Below, piece after piece: positions 1 through 7,734 of a stretch of 64,000 bases of DNA. Position 1 is the first letter of the stretch. Each line of letters begins with the position of its first letter. A program made the translations under genes and the position numbers. The notes beneath the pieces were generated by a model. The model was not told the origin of the DNA. It made no database searches and worked only from the letters and a program-made list of their open reading frames with translations. The stretch comes from an uncultured Oscillospiraceae bacterium (GTDB taxonomy: Bacteria; Bacillota; Clostridia; Oscillospirales; Oscillospiraceae): positions 62,001-126,000 of the forward strand of contig CAJTPV010000004.1 of NCBI GenBank assembly GCA_910578505.1. The letters run 5' to 3'.

Positions 1-389
1 CGCAGGGCGCAGACCTTGAAGAGCTTGCGGGTCTGGGGCTCCACGCCCTTGGCCCCGTCGATGACCATCACCGCGGAGTCGGCGGCCATGAGGGTGCGGT
101 AGGTGTCCTCGGAGAAATCCTGGTGGCCGGGGGTGTCCAGAATGTTGACGCAGAAGCCGCCGTGCTGGAACTGCATGACCGAGGAGGTAACGGAGATGCC
201 GCGCTGCCGCTCGATCTCCATCCAGTCGGAGGTGGCGGCCCGGGCCCGCTTTCCCTTGACCTCCCCCGCCTGGGCAATGGCCCCGCCGTAGAGCAGGAAT
301 TTTTCCGTTAAAGTGGTTTTGCCGGCGTCTGGGTGGGAGATGATGGCAAAGGTGCGCCGCCGGGTGATTTCGTCTTTCAGGGCAGACAT
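1..389 (-). CDS. prfC: Peptide chain release factor 3 (N-terminal part)
   Basis: This is the N-terminal 129 residues of a translational GTPase; the rest lies beyond the left edge of the window. The product reads from MSALKDEITRRRTFAII with the P-loop HPDAGKTT (residues about 18-25). The switch regions follow: QRGISVTSSVMQF, which is the RF3 signature, and the G3 motif DTPGHQDF. RF3 uses GTP to recycle RF1/RF2 from the ribosome after peptide release. The ATG at 387-389 has a GGAGG-type site just upstream. The RGISVTSS form separates RF3 from EF-G and from tetracycline ribosomal protection proteins. Confidence 0.95.
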   Translation of the reverse strand, partial: MSALKDEITRRRTFAIISHPDAGKTTLTEKFLLYGGAIAQAGEVKGKRARAATSDWMEIERQRGISVTSSVMQFQHGGFCVNILDTPGHQDFSEDTYRTLMAADSAVMVIDGAKGVEPQTRKLFKVCAL

Positions 390-428
390 TGCAGTGCCTC
401 CTATTTTTGTATTGTAACAGATTGTACC

Positions 429-457
429 AATTTACCACATTCCAGCCCGTTTTGCAA
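429..457 (-). promoter_or_regulatory. Predicted sigma-A promoter of prfC
   Basis: On the minus strand there is a TTGCAA box (452-457), a 17-base spacer and a TAAATT box (429-434), about 40 bases before the prfC ATG. Confidence 0.5.
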
Positions 458-499
458 GACGAAAAAAGCGCCCGGAACTTCCTCTGCACGCCCCTCAGC

Positions 500-1042
500 C
501 TACCTTCGGACGATCCCCTGATAAAGCCTGTTGAGCAGCTTTCGCAAAGGTCCAAACAGCGCCAGCGCCAGCAGGAAGTTGCCCGCGCAGTGGGCCAGGT
601 CATAGGGGATGCCGCTGATCCACCAGGATACCGCGAAGGCCCATCCCCCGGTAAACCCGTAGAGCGGGGCGCAGAGCAGCCCGAAAAACAGGCCGAATAC
701 GCCGGAGAGCAGCGCCCAGCCCAGCGGATGCGTCATCCCCCGCAGCAGCCGCGCCGCCGCGGCCAGAATCAACCAGATATAGAGGTAGTTGATCGACCAG
801 AGATTGACGCCGTACAGCACAAACTCCAACAGTACATAGACGTAGATTGGGTACAGCGCCTTTCTGCCGAAGGTGACGGCAAACAGCATCACCAGCAGAG
901 ACACCGGCTCGATATTGGGCAGGCCCGCCATCAGTATCTTGGCCAGAAAGGTCATACCGCCTAAAATGCCGAACAGCACGGTCTCTGCCAACGTCAGCCG
1001 CCTCTTATCCAACCGTGTATACCAGGGAGAAGGCATCTCCAT
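500..1042 (-). CDS. ECF transporter S component, probably cobalamin-specific
   Basis: This is a membrane protein of about 180 residues with five to six hydrophobic segments, for example LAETVLFGILGGMTFLAK and EPVSLLVMLFAVTFGRKALY. The size and topology fit substrate-binding (S) components of energy-coupling-factor vitamin transporters. The gene overlaps the end of the upstream DUF4430 gene by some 38 bases and shares its cobalamin riboswitch, so a corrinoid is the likely substrate (inference). No ECF ATPase or EcfT gene is adjacent, so it probably uses a shared group II module encoded elsewhere. The start is uncertain: ATG codons at 1042 and 1036 both lack a strong ribosome site, and a TTG further in is possible. 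Confidence 0.75.
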   Translation of the reverse strand: MEMPSPWYTRLDKRRLTLAETVLFGILGGMTFLAKILMAGLPNIEPVSLLVMLFAVTFGRKALYPIYVYVLLEFVLYGVNLWSINYLYIWLILAAAARLLRGMTHPLGWALLSGVFGLFFGLLCAPLYGFTGGWAFAVSWWISGIPYDLAHCAGNFLLALALFGPLRKLLNRLYQGIVRR

Positions 1043-1397
1043 CGTTGATAGGCGTCTGATCCACGCTCTGATTTGCGTATTCGCCGCCCTGGTAGAAGGA
1101 CCAATAGGCCCCGTCTGTCTCAAAGACGGCGGACTCTCCGTCCACCTCGGTGATATACAGGCCGTAGTCGCCCGGCTCGCCCTTCACCAGTCCCTCGGCC
1201 TGGAGCACCTCGCCCAGATACTCCTTGTCCGTATGATAGGTAAAGGTCTTGGAGCGCGCATCCCTGTGGACCACCTCCACGGTGATCGTCTTAGCGCCCT
1301 CGCTGGTGGCCGGGCGGGCGGCAAACCAAACTCCCGCAAACACGGCGATCAGTACCAGAACCACGGCGGCGGCAGCAAATAATTTCCTATTTTTCAT
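1005..1397 (-). CDS. DUF4430 domain protein with N-terminal membrane anchor
   Basis: The product is 130 residues. A hydrophobic signal-anchor (residues about 5-26, LFAAAAVVLVLIAVFAGVWF) is followed by an extracellular DUF4430 domain, related to the C-terminal domain of transcobalamin-type corrinoid binders. The domain ends in the typical WSFYQGGEYANQSVD...DGDAFSLVYT pattern. There is no lipobox cysteine, so it is anchored by its helix. It is the first gene after a cobalamin riboswitch and is followed by an ECF S component. It probably presents corrinoid to that transporter (inference). The ATG at 1395-1397 follows a GAGGGG site. Confidence 0.85.
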   Translation of the reverse strand: MKNRKLFAAAAVVLVLIAVFAGVWFAARPATSEGAKTITVEVVHRDARSKTFTYHTDKEYLGEVLQAEGLVKGEPGDYGLYITEVDGESAVFETDGAYWSFYQGGEYANQSVDQTPINDGDAFSLVYTVG

Positions 1398-1437
1398 CCT
1401 TTTTGTCCCCTCTCTTTTTTGCGGTGTGTCTGGAAAC

Positions 1438-1690
1438 GGAAAAAGCTGCACCCGGCAATGGGTACAGCCAATCGCGGCCTTGCTGGCCGCTGGGCACCCT
1501 CCCATGCGCGGGGAGACTTCTCGTGCGTCATATACAGGCAGGTATTCTGGCTCAAGCGTCAAATGCGTCCTTCCGCCTTCCCAGGAAAACTCCCAGTGAC
1601 ATTTATGGAGGGCGCTTCGCTCACACAGCAACGGCATTGCGCGGGATTCACACCCGCTTCCCTGTCATCCCCGTGGGGATATACCTGTAT
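1438..1690 (-). promoter_or_regulatory. Cobalamin (B12) riboswitch with terminator
   Basis: On the minus strand the B12 box reads GAGCCAGAATACCTGCCTGTA-like sequence (positions 1533-1553). The core GCGGGTGTGAATCCCGC lies before it (about 1635-1655). Both are hallmarks of the cobalamin aptamer. The expression platform ends in a hairpin, GCTGTACCC paired with GGGTGCAGC (1445-1468), followed by TTTTT. High corrinoid should therefore stop transcription of the DUF4430 and ECF-S genes. The exact 5' limit is approximate. Confidence 0.9.
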
Positions 1691-1723
1691 ACCACTCTCT
1701 ATTTGTTTCCAAAACTCGACCAC

Positions 1724-1752
1724 ATTATATGGCGCAAACCAAAGAATGTCAA
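1724..1752 (-). promoter_or_regulatory. Consensus promoter of the cobalamin riboswitch operon
   Basis: TTGACA (1747-1752), a 17-base spacer and TATAAT (1724-1729) on the minus strand match the sigma-A consensus perfectly, about 35 bases before the riboswitch. Confidence 0.85.
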
Positions 1753-1861
1753 GGGACAGTTTCGTCAAATCTGTCAGCCCCTTGATTTTTTGCGGGATTT
1801 GATATACACTCTTGGCACGGACAATTGCGCTCACTGTGACGGCAGATGCCGCGGGCGAGTT

Positions 1862-1924
1862 TTATTGGCTAAATTCTTCAATGTCTCCACAGACTATCTG
1901 CTGGGCCTGGAAGACAGGCCCTGA
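1862..1924 (+). pseudogene. C-terminal scrap of an XRE-family HTH regulator
   Basis: Only 20 codons are recognisable, LLAKFFNVSTDYLLGLEDRP, ending in TGA. This is the stereotyped last helix of Cro/CI-type (HTH_3) regulators such as LAxFFNVSTDYLLGxTD. The preceding codons in this frame do not resemble an HTH, so the rest of the gene has been lost. The scrap ends 17 bases before rbfA. It may be a deletion scar from a former regulator. Confidence 0.7.
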
Positions 1925-1941
1925 CGCAAAGGAGGACGAAT

Positions 1942-2334
1942 ATGGCAGGCAATCGGATCGGAAGAATCAACGAGGAAATCCAGCGGGAGCTGTCGGCCCT
2001 GCTGCGGACGCTGAAGGACCCCCGCTTACAAAACGGTCTGGTTACGGTGACCCATGTGGACACCACCAGCGACCTGCGCTGCTGCAAGGTCTACGTCAGC
2101 GCCCTGGACAAGAGCCAGGAGGCGGAGGTGATGAAGGGCCTGAAGTCGGCGGCGGGCTATCTGCGCCGGGAGCTGGGGGCGGCGGTGCAGCTGCGGTATA
2201 CGCCCCAGCTGCAGTTTGTGGCGGACGACTCCATCCAGCAGGGGGCCCATATTCTGGAGATGCTGCGGGACCCCAATGTGGTCAAGCCCGCGAACCCCGC
2301 CAACGCGGATATCATATTGGAGGACGGCAAGTGA
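1942..2334 (+). CDS. rbfA: Ribosome-binding factor A
   Basis: The product is 130 residues, typical of RbfA, a KH-fold protein needed for late 16S rRNA and 30S maturation in the cytoplasm. It starts MAGNRIGRINEEIQREL and contains LKDPRLQNGLVTVTHVDTT and the RYTPQLQFVADDSI segment characteristic of the family. The ATG follows AAAGGAGG. The TGA stop overlaps the GTG start of the next gene (GTGA), so rbfA and nrnA are translationally coupled, as in many Firmicutes. Confidence 0.96.
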   Translation: MAGNRIGRINEEIQRELSALLRTLKDPRLQNGLVTVTHVDTTSDLRCCKVYVSALDKSQEAEVMKGLKSAAGYLRRELGAAVQLRYTPQLQFVADDSIQQGAHILEMLRDPNVVKPANPANADIILEDGK

Positions 2335-3287
2335 GCAGCGACATAACAAAAGCCGCCGCTCTGCTGCGGCAGCATAATAACATTCTGATTCTGACCCACC
2401 GCCGCCCGGACGGAGATACCGCCGGCTGCGCGGCGGGGCTGTGCGCCATGCTGCGTCAGATCGGGAAGACAGCCTATGTGCTGTACAACCCGGACATCAC
2501 AGCGTCCAACCGGGGCTATCTGGAGCCGTACTGGGCCCCGGCGGGGTATGCGCCGGAATTTGTGGTGTCGGTGGATATCGCGTCGAGGAGCCTGTTCTTC
2601 CCCGCCGCGGAGGAATATTTTGACCGGATCGGCCTGGCGGTGGACCACCATCCGTCCTTTGAGGGCTTCGGCGCGGCGCAGTGCGTGGATGCATCCTGCG
2701 CGGCCTGCGGGGAGATTGTCTATGCGATCTGCCGGGAGCTGGGGGAGATTACGCCGGAGGCGGCGCTGCCGCTGTACGCGGCGGTGTCCACGGATACGGG
2801 CTGCTTTGTGTACGCCAACACCACCGCCAACACCCACCGGGTGGCGGCGGCGCTGCTGGAGACGGGCATCGACTATTTCGCCGTCAACAAGCGGCATTTC
2901 CGCACCAAGAGCAGAAAACGGCTGGCGTTGGAGGCGGACATGCTGGGGAATATGGAATTCTTCCACGAGGGGCGGGGCGTGTTCATGTGCGTCCCCCGCT
3001 CGCTGATGGCCCGGCTGGAGGCCACGGAGAACGACGCGGAGGACCTCTCCGCCCTGGCGGGCCTGGTGGAGGGCGTGGACTGCGGCGTGGTGCTGCGGGA
3101 GCTGAAGCCGGACGAGTGGAAGATCAGCCTGCGCACCGGCGCCAACGGGCGGGTAAACGCCACCCTGGCCTGTCAGCGCCTGGGCGGCGGCGGCCACGCG
3201 ATGGCTGCGGGCGCTACGGTCCAGGGATCGCTGGAGGAGGTCAAGCGGCGGGTGCTGGAGGCGGTGGACGCGGTGAAGCTGTCGTGA
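2331..3287 (+). CDS. nrnA: Bifunctional oligoribonuclease / pAp phosphatase, DHH family
   Basis: The product is 318 residues from a GTG start that overlaps the rbfA stop, with GGAGG eight bases upstream. The DHH-family motifs are present: THRRPDGDTAG (residues about 22-32), STDTG, and VDHHPS, the DHH signature that binds Mn2+. A C-terminal DHHA1 domain carries LGGGGHAMAAGA. NrnA degrades nanoRNAs and hydrolyses 3'-phosphoadenosine 5'-phosphate. The rbfA-nrnA-truB-ribF series common in Firmicutes is split here, with truB and ribF 22 kb away. Confidence 0.92.
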   Translation: MSSDITKAAALLRQHNNILILTHRRPDGDTAGCAAGLCAMLRQIGKTAYVLYNPDITASNRGYLEPYWAPAGYAPEFVVSVDIASRSLFFPAAEEYFDRIGLAVDHHPSFEGFGAAQCVDASCAACGEIVYAICRELGEITPEAALPLYAAVSTDTGCFVYANTTANTHRVAAALLETGIDYFAVNKRHFRTKSRKRLALEADMLGNMEFFHEGRGVFMCVPRSLMARLEATENDAEDLSALAGLVEGVDCGVVLRELKPDEWKISLRTGANGRVNATLACQRLGGGGHAMAAGATVQGSLEEVKRRVLEAVDAVKLS

Positions 3288-3322
3288 CGCCCTGTGCCGG
3301 TCAATCCTATCATGATGGGACA

Positions 3323-3353
3323 AAGCCCCGCTGTGCATCCGGCGGGGCTTTTC
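3323..3353 (+). terminator. Rho-independent terminator after nrnA
   Basis: The stem AAGCCCCGC / GCGGGGCTT is followed by TTCT. Confidence 0.8.
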
Positions 3354-3479
3354 TATTGTACAGCACAGCGCCGCCCCGACGAGATACAGGAACGTTTTCC
3401 CCGGCAGCTGACTGTCCTCTGCTGGCGGACACACTAAAAAACTCCACAAAAACTTGTCGGAAATATAGCAGAAAAAGTC

Positions 3480-3508
3480 TTGAACTTTAGGCTGGGCTTT
3501 GTTATAAT
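3480..3508 (+). promoter_or_regulatory. Strong predicted promoter of the decarboxylase operon
   Basis: TTGAAC (3480-3485), a 17-base spacer and TATAAT (3503-3508) lie about 110 bases before the first gene of the sodium-pump operon. The remaining 3288-3620 interval holds only the nrnA terminator and this leader. Confidence 0.8.
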
Positions 3509-3620
3509 GAAAACATCTTTGCTTTGGCAGGAACCGCCCGGTTCTTGCCGGAAACCAGGGGGCGTACCCACTGCTGTGCAGCGGCCTGCGTCCCGCAATC
3601 TGAGAGGAGGAAGGAACCTG

Positions 3621-3902
3621 ATGCCCAATAATCTGTTCGTCGTGCTGATGGGGATCGGGACCGTCTTCTTCGGCTTGATCTGCATCATCGTCCTGTGTAT
3701 GGCCATGAGCGCCGTCTGCCGGTCGATGGGCGGCGCAGCGCCTGTCGTGGCAGCGCCCGCGCCCGCTGTTGCAGTTCCCGCCGTTAGGAATGACGCGATC
3801 CCGAACCGCCAGGCCATGATTGCCGCCATTTCCGCCGCCATAGCGGAGGACATGGGGACCGACATCTCCGGCATTCGCATCCTATCTGTCAAAAAATTAT
3901 AA
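3621..3902 (+). CDS. OadG-like small subunit of sodium-pumping decarboxylase
   Basis: The product is 93 residues, starting MPNNLFVVLMGIGTVFFG after AGAGGAGGAAGG. One N-terminal membrane helix (residues about 5-29) is followed by an Ala/Pro-rich linker and a short C-terminal segment, the layout of OadG/MmdD subunits that hold the decarboxylase complex together. An in-frame upstream ATG exists, but it lacks a ribosome site and would add 47 unrelated residues. It is the first gene of a compact operon with the biotin carrier, membrane pump and carboxyltransferase. Confidence 0.8.
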   Translation: MPNNLFVVLMGIGTVFFGLICIIVLCMAMSAVCRSMGGAAPVVAAPAPAVAVPAVRNDAIPNRQAMIAAISAAIAEDMGTDISGIRILSVKKL

Positions 3903-3923
3903 TTTTTAGGAGAGAAAAGAGTC

Positions 3924-4262
3924 ATGAAAAAGTACAAGGTGAATGTAAACGGAACCGTCTACGAAGTCACTGTCGAGGCGATGGACGGCGCCGCCCCCGT
4001 GGCCGCTGCTCCCGCTGCCGCCGCCCCTGCCCCCGCGGCTCCCGCCGGCGGCGAGAAGGTGACGTCCCCCATGCCCGGCACCATTCTGGACGTGCGCGTG
4101 CAGAACGGCTCCGCTGTGAAGAAGGGCGACATCCTCTTCATCCTGGAAGCGATGAAGATGGAGAACGAGATCATGGCCCCCTGCGACGGCACCGCCGCCT
4201 CTGTCAGCGTCACGAAGGGCGCCACCGTCGAGTCCGGCACGCTGCTGTGCGTACTCGGTTAA
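3924..4262 (+). CDS. Biotin carrier subunit of the decarboxylase
   Basis: The product is 112 residues. It has an N-terminal strand (KKYKVNVNGTVYEVTVE), an Ala/Pro-rich flexible linker (about 28-48) and a C-terminal biotinyl domain with the attachment motif EAMKMENEI, whose lysine is biotinylated. It carries CO2 from the carboxyltransferase subunit to the membrane subunit. The separate carrier gene explains why the alpha subunit downstream has no biotin domain. Confidence 0.92.
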   Translation: MKKYKVNVNGTVYEVTVEAMDGAAPVAAAPAAAAPAPAAPAGGEKVTSPMPGTILDVRVQNGSAVKKGDILFILEAMKMENEIMAPCDGTAASVSVTKGATVESGTLLCVLG

Positions 4263-4287
4263 GGCCGCCCGCCAGGAGGGTAAATTT

Positions 4288-5547
4288 ATGGAAGCTATTA
4301 TGAACTTTATCCAGGAGACCGGCTTCTACCGCATTGCCAGCGGCGACTGGAAGGTGCTGATCATGATGGTCATCTCCTTCGTCCTGCTGTATCTGGCGAT
4401 CGTGAAGAAGTTCGAGCCCCTCCTGCTGCTGCCGATTGCCTTCGGCATGCTGATTACCAACCTGCCCGGCGCGGGCATGTACCATGAGATCCTGTTCGCC
4501 GGCGGACACGTCAACTGGTCCTTCTTCGGCGGCAGCCCCATTACCGCTGAATTTTTGGCGGAATTGGAGGAGCTGGGCGTGTCAGAGGCGGTGCGCAATA
4601 CTGTCTCCGTGGGGGAGACGATCTCCGTGGGCCTCATCGACGTGCTGTATCTGGGCGTCAAGCTGGGCATCTACCCCTGCCTGATCTTCATGGGCGTGGG
4701 CGCGGGCACCGACTTCGGCCCCCTGATCGCCAACCCCAAGACCCTGCTCCTGGGCGCTGCCGCGCAGCTGGGCATCTTCATGACCTATGTAGGCTGCCGG
4801 GTCTCCAGCCTGTTCTCCTACGCCCAGGCCGCCTCCATCGGCATCATCGGCGGCGCGGACGGCCCCACCGCCATCTTCGTCACCAGCCGTCTGGCGCCTG
4901 AGCTGCTGGGCCCCATCGCCGTGGCCGCTTACAGCTACATGGCCCTGGTGCCGGTCATCCAGCCCCCCATTATGCGCCTGCTGACCACGGAGGAGGAGCG
5001 CAAGATCGTCATGCGCCCCCTGCGGGAGGTCTCCAAGCGGGAAAAGATCATCTTCCCCATCATGGTCACCGTGTTCGTGGCCCTGCTGGTGCCCTCGGCG
5101 GGCCCCCTGATCGCCTGCCTGATGCTGGGCAACCTGTTTAAGGAGTCCGGCGTTGTGGAGCGGCTGAACAAGACGGCCCAGAACGAGCTGATGAACATCG
5201 TCACCATCTTCCTGGGCGTGTCCGTGGGCTCCACCGCCACCGCCACCACCTTCCTGTCCCTGCAGACCATCGCCATCATGCTCATGGGCGTCGTAGCCTT
5301 TGGCTTCGGCACCGCCGGCGGCGTTGTGCTGGCCAAGGTGATGAACCTGTTCCTGAAGGAGAAGATCAATCCCCTCATCGGCTCCGCCGGCGTGTCCGCC
5401 GTGCCCATGGCCGCCCGCGTGTCCCAGGTGGAGGGCCAGAAGGCCAACCCCGCCAACTTCCTGCTGATGCACGCCATGGGCCCCAACGTGGCCGGCGTGA
5501 TCGGTTCCGCTATTGCGGCCGGCGTCCTGATGGCGCTCTTTGGTTAA
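4288..5547 (+). CDS. oadB: Sodium ion-translocating decarboxylase, beta subunit
   Basis: The product is 419 residues, a very hydrophobic membrane protein with nine or more helices. It has the OadB/MmdB/GcdB signature GIIGGADGPTAIFV (residues about 184-197), whose Asp lies in the Na+/carboxybiotin site, and the second conserved region IGSAGVSAVPMAARV. It decarboxylates carboxybiotin and exports Na+. The operon partners favour oxaloacetate or a related acid as substrate, but beta subunits alone do not discriminate, so the oad name is by family. Confidence 0.92.
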   Translation: MEAIMNFIQETGFYRIASGDWKVLIMMVISFVLLYLAIVKKFEPLLLLPIAFGMLITNLPGAGMYHEILFAGGHVNWSFFGGSPITAEFLAELEELGVSEAVRNTVSVGETISVGLIDVLYLGVKLGIYPCLIFMGVGAGTDFGPLIANPKTLLLGAAAQLGIFMTYVGCRVSSLFSYAQAASIGIIGGADGPTAIFVTSRLAPELLGPIAVAAYSYMALVPVIQPPIMRLLTTEEERKIVMRPLREVSKREKIIFPIMVTVFVALLVPSAGPLIACLMLGNLFKESGVVERLNKTAQNELMNIVTIFLGVSVGSTATATTFLSLQTIAIMLMGVVAFGFGTAGGVVLAKVMNLFLKEKINPLIGSAGVSAVPMAARVSQVEGQKANPANFLLMHAMGPNVAGVIGSAIAAGVLMALFG

Positions 5548-5565
5548 TGAGAGGAGAAGGTGTAA

Positions 5566-7089
5566 ATGGCTAATAAGAAACCCGCGCCGGAGAAGAACCC
5601 GGCTCCCGCGAAGAAGAATCTCCAGACCATGGACTTTTTGTCCGACAAGCCCCTGCTGATTACGGATACCATCCTCCGCGACGCCCACCAGTCCCAGGCC
5701 GCCACCCGCATGACCATCGAGGACATGCTGCCGGCCTGCGAGATCCTGGACTCCATCGGCTACTACTCCCTGGAGTGCTGGGGCGGCGCGACCTTCGACG
5801 TGTGCATGCGCTTCCTCAACGAGGACCCGTGGGAGCGGCTGCGGACATTGCGCAAGCATCTGCCCAACACCAAGCTGCAGATGCTGTTCCGGGGCCAGAA
5901 CATCCTGGGCTACAAGCACTACGCCGACGACGTGGTGGACGCCTTCTGCCGCAAGAGCGTGGAGAACGGCATTGACATCATCCGCATTTTCGACGCCCTC
6001 AACGACATCCGCAACCTGGAGCAGGCTATTAAGTCCACCAAGAAGTACGGCGGCACGGTGGAGGCCACCCTCAGCTACACCATCTCCCCCATCCACAACG
6101 AGGACTACTTCGTGAAGATGGCCAAGGAGCTGGAGCAGATGGGCGCGGACACCCTGTGCATCAAGGACATGGCCAACCTCCTGCTGCCCATGGACTGCTA
6201 CAGCCTGGTCAAGCGGCTGAAGGAGAGCGTGGATATGCCCATCCACCTGCACACCCACAACACCACCGGCACCGGCGACATGGTGTACCTGATGGCCGCC
6301 TACGCGGGCGTTGACATCGTGGACACCGCCCTGAGCCCCCTGGCCAACGGTACCGCCCAGCCGGCCACCGAGTCCCTGGTGGCGACGCTCCAGGGCACGG
6401 TCCGCGACACCGGTCTGGACCTGAACAAGATGAGCGACGCGGCGGTCCACTTCCGCAAGGTGGCCCAGCGGCTGAAGGACACCGGTTCCCTGGACCCGAA
6501 GGTGCTGAACGTGGATACCAACACCCTGCTCTACCAGGTGCCCGGCGGCATGCTGTCCAACCTTATCAGCCAGCTGAAGCAGGCCGGTAAGGAGGACAAG
6601 TATTACGACGTGCTGGCGGAGATCCCCCGTGTCCGCGAGGACTACGGCTATCCCCCGCTGGTGACCCCGTCCTCCCAGATCGTGGGCACCCAGGCGGTGA
6701 TGAACATCATCATGGGCGAGCGGTACAAGACCTTCACCAAGGAGTCCCGTGCGGTGCTGAAGGGCGAGTACGGCGCGCTGCCCGGCAAGGTCAACGAGGC
6801 CGTCCGGGCCAAGGCCGGCATCAAGCCGGAGGACGTGATCACCTGCCGTCCGGCGGACCAGCTGGAGCCGGAGCTGGAGAAGTACAAGGCGGAGTACAAG
6901 GACCTGGCCAAGAGCGAGGAAGACGTGCTGAGCCTGGCCCTGTTCCCCCAGGTTGCGCCCAAGTTCCTGAAATGGCGGGACGGCCCCCACGACGAGCCCG
7001 CAGCAGCACCGGCGGCGGCTCCTGCGGCAAAACCCGCAGCGGACCCCAACGCCGTGCGGGAGCTGTATGTGGACGACAAGAGCATCTGA
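5566..7089 (+). CDS. oadA: Oxaloacetate decarboxylase-type carboxyltransferase (alpha) subunit
   Basis: The product is 507 residues. It begins with a Lys/Pro-rich stretch and then the carboxyltransferase TIM barrel: TDTILRDAHQSQAATRM (metal ligand Asp and substrate Arg/Gln), the GGATFDVCMRFLNEDPWERL block, CIKDMANL (carboxylated-lysine region) and HLHTHNTTG (His metal ligands). The conserved PYC_OADA region follows to about residue 470. The C-terminus is an Ala/Pro linker that stops without a biotinyl domain. The biotin carrier is encoded separately in the same operon, so this is a split architecture. The substrate is most likely oxaloacetate; a pyruvate carboxylase B-like role is an alternative. 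Confidence 0.9.
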   Translation: MANKKPAPEKNPAPAKKNLQTMDFLSDKPLLITDTILRDAHQSQAATRMTIEDMLPACEILDSIGYYSLECWGGATFDVCMRFLNEDPWERLRTLRKHLPNTKLQMLFRGQNILGYKHYADDVVDAFCRKSVENGIDIIRIFDALNDIRNLEQAIKSTKKYGGTVEATLSYTISPIHNEDYFVKMAKELEQMGADTLCIKDMANLLLPMDCYSLVKRLKESVDMPIHLHTHNTTGTGDMVYLMAAYAGVDIVDTALSPLANGTAQPATESLVATLQGTVRDTGLDLNKMSDAAVHFRKVAQRLKDTGSLDPKVLNVDTNTLLYQVPGGMLSNLISQLKQAGKEDKYYDVLAEIPRVREDYGYPPLVTPSSQIVGTQAVMNIIMGERYKTFTKESRAVLKGEYGALPGKVNEAVRAKAGIKPEDVITCRPADQLEPELEKYKAEYKDLAKSEEDVLSLALFPQVAPKFLKWRDGPHDEPAAAPAAAPAAKPAADPNAVRELYVDDKSI

Positions 7090-7099
7090 TCAACGGACA

Positions 7100-7132
7100 A
7101 ACGCCGGGGGATTTTTCCTCCGGCGTTTTTTT
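7100..7132 (+). terminator. Terminator of the decarboxylase operon
   Basis: The stem AACGCCGG / CCGGCGTT is followed by TTTTT. Confidence 0.9.
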
Positions 7133-7167
7133 GTGAGACAGGTATAAGCCCATACATAGATGGATTA

Positions 7168-7330
7168 TTACTTCAAATGCTGTCGAATCCATTGCAGCAA
7201 ATCCTCTTCGCTTGCCGTATGGTCCGCAATCCCAATAAACATATCTGAGAGTTCCCCTTTCTGGAGCGTCAGTTCATATCCGTTCCACACTGTGAAGCCT
7301 GATGACGTCTGCGGCAGTGACCCAAATCAT
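7168..7330 (-). pseudogene. Internally deleted Fic/Doc-type toxin
   Basis: The ATG (7328-7330) overlaps the antitoxin stop (ATGA). It encodes MIWVTAADVIRLHS, a typical Doc (death-on-curing) N-terminus, and the frame closes shortly after. In a different frame the next residues read NGYELTLQKGELSDMFIG and continue IADHTASEEDLLQWIRQHLK to a TAA at 7168, which is the usual Doc C-terminus. The middle of the protein, including the catalytic HPFxxGNKR Fic motif (some 70 residues), is missing. The antitoxin upstream is intact. The toxin must be inactive. Confidence 0.75.
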
Positions 7331-7584
7331 TCGGCCATCCTCTTATAATCCGCAGAAAACTCTTCTAGAATTTTACTGGCGTCAGCAGCCATTTTTTCAG
7401 GAGAAACTGACTGCAATACAGGCGGCTCCTGAATTGTCACCGGGAACGGCATCCCTCTTGCGCGGACAAAGGCATTGGCAAATAAATTAAATGCTGTGGA
7501 TGTGGTCATGCCGAGTTCCCTGCAAATTGCCGACATCTGCTGTTTCACGCCGGCGTCCATGCGAAATGTCATATTGCTATCCAT
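7327..7584 (-). CDS. RelB/DinJ-family antitoxin
   Basis: The product is 85 residues, starting MDSNMTFRMDAGVKQQM with GGAGG upstream. It has the ribbon-helix-helix pattern of RelB/DinJ antitoxins: a short beta strand, then MSAICRELGMTTSTAFNLFANAF and a C-terminal toxin-binding tail. Its partner is usually RelE/YafQ or a Doc protein; here the partner is the truncated Doc relic. It may persist as a DNA-binding repressor or simply not yet be lost. An in-frame upstream ATG at 7629 overlaps the promoter and is not used. Confidence 0.85.
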   Translation of the reverse strand: MDSNMTFRMDAGVKQQMSAICRELGMTTSTAFNLFANAFVRARGMPFPVTIQEPPVLQSVSPEKMAADASKILEEFSADYKRMAE

Positions 7585-7606
7585 ATCAGCACCTCCCTGC
7601 ACTACA

Positions 7607-7636
7607 ATCATATCACATTCTATGTGCAAAAGTCAA
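7607..7636 (-). promoter_or_regulatory. Predicted promoter of the RelB/Doc locus
   Basis: TTGACT (7631-7636), an 18-base spacer and TATGAT (7607-7612) on the minus strand sit just before the antitoxin. Confidence 0.6.
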
Positions 7637-7700
7637 TTGCCAGCGTAAGAATTCACCAGCTCCACCCAATTAATTTTTGCTTTTCTGTCAAATGATGCTG

Positions 7701-7728
7701 TTGACAAGCGGATTTTCTATGCTATAAT
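7701..7728 (+). promoter_or_regulatory. Promoter of the T-box leader
   Basis: TTGACA (7701-7706), a 16-base spacer and TATAAT (7723-7728) lie immediately upstream of the T-box RNA. Confidence 0.85.
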
Positions 7729-7734
7729 ACGGGA

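Noticed and set aside
4582..6990. 802-codon open frame on the minus strand
   Set aside because: It is antisense to oadB/oadA. Its His/Gly/Val/Leu-rich, low-information sequence comes from GC-rich codons of the real genes.
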